NCBI GenBank assembly: GCA_017429465.1
Contig: JAFROU010000030.1
Location: 1 to 7,915 of the forward strand
Direction of reading: 5' to 3'
DNA: 7,915 bases
From: Candidatus Saccharimonadota bacterium
GTDB taxonomy: Bacteria; Patescibacteria; Saccharimonadia; Saccharimonadales; Nanosyncoccaceae
Both the position numbers and the translations under genes were made by a program. The notes beneath the pieces were generated by a model that was given only the letters and a program-made list of their open reading frames with translations, ran no database searches and was not told where the DNA came from. This document shows positions 1-4,666 of this stretch, one piece after another; position 1 is the stretch's first letter; the number at the start of each line of letters is the position of its first letter.

Positions 1-1614
1 CTCTTCATAGAATCTTGGACGATCAGCCGCCATCTGCATACCAGAATGAATCGTTACATAATAAGCTAGCTGACGCGCTAAAGTTGAAGCTATACGTTTA
101 CTCACGTTAGTCACGTCAAAAATACCAGACGTGTAATCCATGCCACCAGATAGTAGACGTGTGAACGGTAAAATGCAAGCATGCGATGGCGACAAGGCAC
201 CGCCTTCATACTCTTGCCCACGCGCACCTTCACGAGTTAAAAGATTTGGCCAAGTACGCTCTATGCCAGTACCTTTAATTGGCTCGTGGATGTTTAGCAT
301 CGTATGGTGTTGCGCCGCCAACTCAATCGTCTTTTGGTAGTGATTAACACCGACCTGCGAATGATGATATTCGCGGCGGTTCTGGATAGTCATCATGCTG
401 CCAGCATAACCAGGCTTAATGTAGTGGATGTTGTTTTCTGAATAATAATCATAAGCACGCTGAATCTGTTTTTCATAATTATCAACAAATCCAACAGTCT
501 CATGGTGGCCAACTAGTTTAACGTTCTTCGAATCAGCATATCTAGCTACTTCTACCAGGTTGAAATCCTTCGCCGGTTTCAAGAAATCACTGTGCGCGCC
601 ATTTTGGAGCCAGTCACCTTCCCAGCCCTCATTCCAGCCTTCAATCAAAAGCCCTTCAATACCTAAGCGATTGCATGCGTCGATATATTCCTTAGCATGA
701 GCCGTTGAAGCACCGTGGCGGTCACTTGGCGCCCAAGTCCACTCACCAACGTACATTGCCCACCAAATACCCATGAATTTAATCGGCTTAACCCAAGAGA
801 AGTCATCGCGTGGTGGATCGTTTAAATTAAGCATCATGCGGTTACTGACCAAATCAAGTGGAGAATCAGCAATCATAATCATACGCCAAGGCGTCGAAAA
901 CGGCAGGTCTACATAAGCACGCATACCATCAGAAAGTGGCGTAATATCAGATTTTAGAGCACGCTTTTCATTTAACTTCAAAGTCATGGCACCATAGTTA
1001 TAAAGCGCAGCTTCGTGAATCGAAATATATGGTCCAATTGGTGTTTGAATCGTCAACGGAGTATGCACAGAAGAAGTTAAATTATACACCGGCCAGCGCT
1101 CGTAGTTATATTCATAGCGATCCGGTTGATAGGCAGGAATCTGCCAAGCGTAACCATTCAAATCAACATTAAATTCAGTTAGCTCGTCAGCAATAATTAA
1201 ACGACGGAATTTTGGCTGAGGTGGCACTTCATATCTGAAAGCAACACCTTCATCAAAAACACGCACGCGTAAAGTAAAGAGGCGCCTATCTTCCATTTCC
1301 TCAGAAAGATAAAGAGCAACTTCATGATAATTATTACGAATTACATGGTCCTCGCCCCATACTGTTTCCCAAGTCTCATCAATCATCTTTTCGTGAGCAC
1401 GAACTAAGGTTAAACCATACTTTAAAGGCTTCTCGCCATAGAGTTCAAGTCCAATATGAGAATCGCGCACCAAAATTTTACCATCCTTTAAGACGGCGTA
1501 GGTTAATTGGCCGGCGCCTAAAATCACATGACAAACCACTCTTCCGTTCGGAGAGGCGATATCCTTCTCGTATTCCAACTTTGGCTTGCGACGAAAAAGC
1601 GAGATATTAAGCAT
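1..1614 (-). CDS. Glycoside hydrolase family 97 protein (SusB-like alpha-glucosidase), C-terminus beyond window edge
   Basis: An open frame of 538 codons starts at ATG 1614 and runs off the left edge without a stop. It matches the GH97 plan: an N-terminal beta-sandwich (about residues 5-255, with SPNGR and GAGQLTYAV near the start), then a (beta/alpha)8 barrel. Family motifs are WWAMYVGEWTW (284-294), LLIEGWNEGWE (322-332), HHET (370-373), NIHEPIKGTG (441-450), the REGARGQE stretch (461-468) and LPFTRLLSGGMDYTSGIFD. Compared from memory with Bacteroides SusB, E372 and E444 match the two base glutamates, E468 the acid, and E201 and E462 further calcium ligands. This predicts an inverting, calcium-dependent alpha-glucosidase rather than the retaining alpha-galactosidase branch. 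Family members are about 640-740 residues, so roughly 100-200 residues are missing. The N-terminus (MLNISLFRRKPKLEYEKD) has no signal peptide or membrane segment, unlike periplasmic SusB. Family is firm; exact substrate is inferred. Confidence 0.93.
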   Translation of the reverse strand, partial: MLNISLFRRKPKLEYEKDIASPNGRVVCHVILGAGQLTYAVLKDGKILVRDSHIGLELYGEKPLKYGLTLVRAHEKMIDETWETVWGEDHVIRNNYHEVALYLSEEMEDRRLFTLRVRVFDEGVAFRYEVPPQPKFRRLIIADELTEFNVDLNGYAWQIPAYQPDRYEYNYERWPVYNLTSSVHTPLTIQTPIGPYISIHEAALYNYGAMTLKLNEKRALKSDITPLSDGMRAYVDLPFSTPWRMIMIADSPLDLVSNRMMLNLNDPPRDDFSWVKPIKFMGIWWAMYVGEWTWAPSDRHGASTAHAKEYIDACNRLGIEGLLIEGWNEGWEGDWLQNGAHSDFLKPAKDFNLVEVARYADSKNVKLVGHHETVGFVDNYEKQIQRAYDYYSENNIHYIKPGYAGSMMTIQNRREYHHSQVGVNHYQKTIELAAQHHTMLNIHEPIKGTGIERTWPNLLTREGARGQEYEGGALSPSHACILPFTRLLSGGMDYTSGIFDVTNVSKRIASTLARQLAYYVTIHSGMQMAADRPRFYEE

Positions 1615-1620
1615 AACCTA

Positions 1621-1649
1621 AATATAGCACATATACTTTGTATTTTCTA
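1621..1649 (-). promoter_or_regulatory. Predicted leaderless promoter of the GH97 gene
   Basis: Read on the minus strand: a -35-like TAGAAA (1649-1644; 4 of 6 to TTGACA), a 17-base spacer, and an extended -10 TGcTATATT (hexamer 1626-1621). Six bases separate the hexamer from ATG at 1614, so the expected start of transcription is the A of the start codon. The sequence just before the ATG has no useful Shine-Dalgarno spacing. The promoter overlaps the capA-like promoter by about 12 bases. Inferred from sequence only. Confidence 0.6.
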
Positions 1650-1666
1650 GATAAAAATGCTAAAAT
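1638..1666 (+). promoter_or_regulatory. Predicted leaderless promoter of the CapA-like/serine hydrolase operon
   Basis: TTGTAT (1638-1643), a 17-base spacer, and an extended -10 TGcTAAAAT (hexamer 1661-1666). The six bases TAGTTT then lead straight into GTG at 1673, so the predicted +1 is the first base of the start codon. No Shine-Dalgarno sequence precedes this GTG. Its -35 lies beside the -35 of the opposite promoter. Confidence 0.62.
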
Positions 1667-1672
1667 TAGTTT

Positions 1673-3127
1673 GTGAAACGTAAGACTAAAGGCAAAGGGA
1701 AAAAAACTTTTGGGTTAACCCTACTTTTTCTACTAGTAGCCGGCGCCGTTTTCATCGGCGTTCAATATATTACAAAAACTGGTATTTTTAAGGAACCTGG
1801 TATTATCACTTATGATGAGTCAGTCACCCCAGAAGAACAAGAATTTCTATCGCAATACTTTACAGCAGAAGACTTGTGGATTGAACACGATGCCACTATT
1901 TCAGCTAAATCAGAACTCGCACCAATTGTAGATAGTAGCGCTCTACTCTACGACGTTCTCGTACCAGTCGCCGACTTCTATCAAGGCGCCAGCACCGCAG
2001 TTAGCACTGATGAAAACCTTAAACTAGTCTCTATAAACGAACTTAAACCAAATCAAAAGCTATTGACGCTTGATGGAAAATATTATCTAGACGAATTCAA
2101 TGCCGGCGCCTTCTTCCGCTATTTTTATTTTGAATGCGAAGATCCAACCGACACCCAAGCAATTGATCTTATTCGTCCACACTTAAGCACTTTCCCAACC
2201 GCCGAGAATACGTTGTCATTTGCCCAAACTGGCGTGACCGCTCTGTCCCGAGCCATGCTTACCAAGCTCAATCGCGTCGGTGGCGACGGCTCCTACTTTG
2301 CCGCTAACATTGCCCCATTCCTTAGCAAAAAAGATATTACTCATATCAGCAACGAGTCTTCATTTACCAACCGTGCTAGCAGTAGCAACATCTGCTCCGA
2401 CTGGCGCATGCTCGGCGCCATCACAGCTATTGGCACCGATATTGTTGAGTTAACAGGAAATCATAATAACGACTGTGGTCGCCAAGCCAACCTTGATTCT
2501 ATCGCAAAATACAAAGAATTAAATATGAAGATTGTTGGTGGCGGCGCTAACGCCAACGAAGCTGCCGTGCCACTCAAAATCGAACAGGAAGGCGCCAAAA
2601 TTACTTTACTTGCCTATAACCAATCAACCGGCGGTGCTACAACCGGTAATTATGCTGGCGCAAATCAATACTACGAAAACACAGCAGCTGCCAATATTAA
2701 AGAGGCAAAAGATAGAGGCGATTTCGTAATCGTCGACATTCAATATTACGAGTGCTATTGCTATCCAGACGGCTTCGTTGAAATGCCAGCCTGCGATAAG
2801 TCCACTTGGGGCTACAATCAACAAGGATTCTTCCGTCATCTAATTGACCTCGGCGCCGACATCGTAGTCGGAGTCTCCGCTCACCAACCACAAACCTTTG
2901 AACTCTATGGTAACGGCGCCATCTATTACGGACTTGGTAATCTCTTCTTCGACCAGACCTACTGGCCTGGCACAGAACGCGGATTAATTCTTACTCACTA
3001 CTTTATCGATGGTAAACACGTTCAAACTCGTATTTCTCCAACTGTATTTGATGGCAATCTTCAAGTAAGTCTAATGAATGAGGAAAGTTCAACATGGCTG
3101 CTAAATCGACTCGCAAACGCAAGATAG
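1673..3127 (+). CDS. Membrane-anchored CapA-family (PGA_cap) protein, divergent CPR-type
   Basis: This 484-residue protein has a basic N-terminus (MKRKTKGKGKK), one membrane segment (about 13-31) and a large predicted extracytoplasmic part. Residues about 40-180 form a region I cannot assign. Residues about 180-470 follow the CapA plan of a metallophosphatase-like fold: ELTGNHNNDCG (259-269), a GGGANANEAAVP stretch (289-300), GADIVVG (394-400), AHQPQTFELY (403-412) and YYGLGNLFFD (418-427). CapA relatives are linked to poly-gamma-glutamate or capsule formation, but here several positions expected to bind metal differ: GVTALSR (187-193) replaces GDxMLxR, IQYYECYCY (356-364) replaces the HWGxEY type, and VSAH (401-404) replaces the HxPH type. 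Six cysteines (155, 241, 268, 361, 363, 374) lie outside the membrane. I recall similar substitutions in CPR homologues, so this looks like a subfamily rather than decay. The GTG start is chosen because the -10 sits six bases upstream. Function uncertain; family confident. Confidence 0.88.
   Translation: MKRKTKGKGKKTFGLTLLFLLVAGAVFIGVQYITKTGIFKEPGIITYDESVTPEEQEFLSQYFTAEDLWIEHDATISAKSELAPIVDSSALLYDVLVPVADFYQGASTAVSTDENLKLVSINELKPNQKLLTLDGKYYLDEFNAGAFFRYFYFECEDPTDTQAIDLIRPHLSTFPTAENTLSFAQTGVTALSRAMLTKLNRVGGDGSYFAANIAPFLSKKDITHISNESSFTNRASSSNICSDWRMLGAITAIGTDIVELTGNHNNDCGRQANLDSIAKYKELNMKIVGGGANANEAAVPLKIEQEGAKITLLAYNQSTGGATTGNYAGANQYYENTAAANIKEAKDRGDFVIVDIQYYECYCYPDGFVEMPACDKSTWGYNQQGFFRHLIDLGADIVVGVSAHQPQTFELYGNGAIYYGLGNLFFDQTYWPGTERGLILTHYFIDGKHVQTRISPTVFDGNLQVSLMNEESSTWLLNRLANAR
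3080..3087 (+). promoter_or_regulatory. Shine-Dalgarno sequence inside the CapA-like gene, for the serine hydrolase
   Basis: GAGGAAAG lies six bases before ATG 3094 and within the last codons of the CapA-like gene. It fixes the start of the downstream gene and supports a 34-base overlap with likely translational coupling. It contrasts with the first gene of the operon, which has none. Confidence 0.75.
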
Positions 3128-4029
3128 CTGCTAATTTTGCACTGATTATTTTTACGTTCATTTTTGCCGGTATTACCTGCTTTAATGTCTTAAAGTTAAT
3201 TGAACTAAAGAATAAAGAGCGAAAGCCAGGCACAATTGACCAAGTTATCGTTGTTGAAGATCCCCAAAAAGATCCAGGAGTAATCGACCTTCAGCCGACC
3301 GTTAATAGTTGGCTTCAAGGCGTTTCTGGCACTGCCGGCATATACATCTACGATCTCGATAACGAAACGGCTGTGGCAGAATACAACAGCGATCTAACCT
3401 TTGGTACTGCCTCGCTCTATAAACTCTTTGTCGTCTACCAAGCCTACCTAAACATGCAAAGTGGCGCAAGCGGGCCAAACGACATTATTACAAGAGGTTT
3501 TACACGCCTCCAGTGTCTCGACAAAGCCATCCGCGAATCACACTCCGGTTGTGCTGAAACCCTCTGGAGCGAAATGGGTCGCTCACAACTTGATACTATT
3601 ATTTCCCAAAACTGGGGAATTACTAATTCACAAATTTCCCGCCTTGCTTCAACGCCAAAAGATATGTATAAAATCATGAGAAAATATTACGAACACAAAG
3701 ACCTCACTGACGATAATGTAGCCCGCATCAAAGACTCAATGCTCGTCCAGCCACCAGTTAACAATGGCCTCTGTGGCGGACCATGCGATTGGCGCCGTGG
3801 CCTACCATCCGGTTTTAAAGTAGCCAGCGTCTATAATAAAGTCGGTTGGGAACATAGCGGCTACGGCAACATCTGGAATCTTTATCATGATGCAGCCATC
3901 GTAGAATTTCCAGCTACCAAAACTCTTAAAGCCAGACATTATATCATGATCGTTATGACTAAACGCATCACTTATCAGCAAATCTCCGCACTTGGCGCCG
4001 CTCTCGAACAAGTTATCCTAAACAATTAA
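3094..4029 (+). CDS. Membrane-anchored serine hydrolase (class A beta-lactamase / DD-peptidase superfamily)
   Basis: This 311-residue protein has a basic start (MAAKSTRKRK), one membrane segment (about 12-33), a linker to about 65, then a penicillin-recognising fold. The nucleophile motif is S107-L-Y-K110 (SxxK) in TASLYKLFVVYQAY. The SDN motif appears as S149-H-S151 in IRESHSGCAET. The third motif is K249-V-G251 (KTG-like), followed by the AAIVEFP strand (267-273) and a last helix (295-308). No clear omega-loop Glu166 equivalent is seen between about 160 and 190, so beta-lactam hydrolysis is unlikely. A peptidoglycan carboxypeptidase, endopeptidase or other esterase-like role fits better. 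Four cysteines (141, 153, 227, 231) are extracytoplasmic, with 227 and 231 flanking the stretch before the KVG motif. The gene overlaps the CapA-like gene by 34 bases, so the two are probably co-expressed and act at the same surface. Superfamily confident; reaction unknown. Confidence 0.86.
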   Translation: MAAKSTRKRKIAANFALIIFTFIFAGITCFNVLKLIELKNKERKPGTIDQVIVVEDPQKDPGVIDLQPTVNSWLQGVSGTAGIYIYDLDNETAVAEYNSDLTFGTASLYKLFVVYQAYLNMQSGASGPNDIITRGFTRLQCLDKAIRESHSGCAETLWSEMGRSQLDTIISQNWGITNSQISRLASTPKDMYKIMRKYYEHKDLTDDNVARIKDSMLVQPPVNNGLCGGPCDWRRGLPSGFKVASVYNKVGWEHSGYGNIWNLYHDAAIVEFPATKTLKARHYIMIVMTKRITYQQISALGAALEQVILNN

Positions 4030-4051
4030 AAAAGCCCCGTCAACCGGGGCT
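4028..4051. terminator. Intrinsic terminator shared by convergent genes, stronger for the VanZ gene
   Basis: AGCCCCG (4033-4039) pairs with CGGGGCT (4045-4051): seven base pairs, five-base loop. On the minus strand the stem ends in six T residues (4033-4028), a classic terminator for the VanZ gene. On the plus strand it is followed by the weaker CTTCTT and begins four bases after the serine hydrolase stop. The T-tract overlaps that gene's TAA, and the VanZ stop TGA (4042-4040) lies in the loop. Confidence 0.85.
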
Positions 4052-4516
4052 CTTCTTAGTTCGCCTTAATAGCGTATGGGCTAGCTGATAAAGAAGCATT
4101 CCTATCGCCGAGCCCGTAGTGTCTATCAAGACGTCTTCGACGCAAGCTCCTCTCCCATCAACGAACAGTTGATGGAATTCGTCCGAAGCTGCGTAAACTA
4201 TGCAGAAGAGAAAGACAAGGAAATATCGCACTGACCAATTGTCATGCCGAATTCGAAACGCATAGTCATCTCGATCTGGCGTGACGGCGATAATTCCGGC
4301 AATTGCAAGCGCAGCAAACTCAATCATGTGCACAATCTTCCTAGCATAAAGGCCAACAAATGAGACGATCGAATAGCTAACGTCCCGCTTGTTACCAATA
4401 GCAAGAATTGCTCTAGCAACAGCATCCGATTGAGGCTTAGATACTGCACCCGGCATTGACGAGAAAATGTAGATAAACATTACCATCGCCAGAAAGAAAA
4501 CATGCCTGCGTTTCAA
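4040..4516 (-). CDS. VanZ-like family integral membrane protein
   Basis: This 158-residue protein has about four membrane segments (roughly 5-20, 60-78, 96-111, 131-149). VanZ motifs are present: FSSMPGAVSKPQSDAV (18-33), K60-I-V-H63-x-x-E66 at the second helix, the SDEFHQLFVDGR stretch (111-122), and D128/D132 in VEDVLIDTTGSAIG. VanZ gives low-level teicoplanin resistance in Tn1546, but most family members are uncharacterised envelope proteins, so no resistance role is claimed. The start is TTG 4516: an in-frame TGA lies two codons upstream, and the nearer ATG at 4523 is in another frame. A GAGGGGG stretch (4532-4526) could serve as ribosome binding site, nine bases from the TTG. Starting at TTG gives a basic MKRRH before the first helix, as expected. 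The gene is convergent with the serine hydrolase and divergent from the ABC transporter. It ends in TGA, inside its own terminator loop. Confidence 0.85.
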   Translation of the reverse strand: MKRRHVFFLAMVMFIYIFSSMPGAVSKPQSDAVARAILAIGNKRDVSYSIVSFVGLYARKIVHMIEFAALAIAGIIAVTPDRDDYAFRIRHDNWSVRYFLVFLFCIVYAASDEFHQLFVDGRGACVEDVLIDTTGSAIGMLLYQLAHTLLRRTKKSPG

Positions 4517-4582
4517 GATTCATAACCCCCTCTTTTCTGAATTCCTCTTCCAACTTAAAGAACGTGCCTAAGCACTCTGCTA

Positions 4583-4611
4583 ATTATATCACAAATTAAC
4601 CTAAAAATCAA
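4583..4611 (-). promoter_or_regulatory. Predicted promoter of the VanZ gene
   Basis: On the minus strand: TTGATT (4611-4606), a 17-base spacer, and an extended -10 TGaTATAAT (hexamer 4588-4583). Transcription should begin near 4576, giving a leader of about 60 bases, unlike the leaderless genes at 1614 and 1673. The leader could start with a small hairpin (GTGC-TTAG-GCAC, 4575-4564) of only four base pairs. Confidence 0.65.
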
Positions 4612-4624
4612 TCGCAGTATCGGC

Positions 4625-4653
4625 TTAACAAGACAAATGATCCTTGATATAAT
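4625..4653 (+). promoter_or_regulatory. Predicted promoter of the ABC transporter gene
   Basis: TTAACA (4625-4630; 5 of 6 to TTGACA), a 17-base spacer, and an extended -10 TGaTATAAT (hexamer 4648-4653, exact consensus). The expected start is near 4660, only about seven bases before ATG 4667. The bases between are A-rich with no Shine-Dalgarno. It stands back to back with the VanZ promoter, with 13 bases between the two -35 elements, so one regulator could act on both. Confidence 0.7.
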
Positions 4654-4666
4654 CAAAAGATAAAAC

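Noticed and set aside
140..340. 66-residue plus-strand frame inside the GH97 gene
   Set aside because: It is antisense to the conserved catalytic stretch (HEPIKGTG to GMDY) of GH97 and has no family-like sequence.
1..1614. Bacteroidota origin of the window, suggested by GH97
   Set aside because: Promoters are TTGACA/TATAAT-like rather than the TTTG/TAnnTTTG type, and the neighbouring genes look CPR-like; only the glycosidase hints at Bacteroidota.
3406..3849. Serine hydrolase as an antibiotic-resistance beta-lactamase
   Set aside because: No Glu166 equivalent and an SHS in place of SDN make beta-lactam hydrolysis unlikely.
4040..4042. UGA read as glycine (genetic code 25)
   Set aside because: TGA ends the VanZ gene at the expected length, directly within its terminator, and no gene here contains an in-frame TGA where a residue is needed.
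4564..4575. Small inverted repeat GTGC-CTAA-GCAC as an operator or attenuator
   Set aside because: Four base pairs with no T-tract or repeat copy is within chance expectation; it is only noted as a possible leader hairpin.
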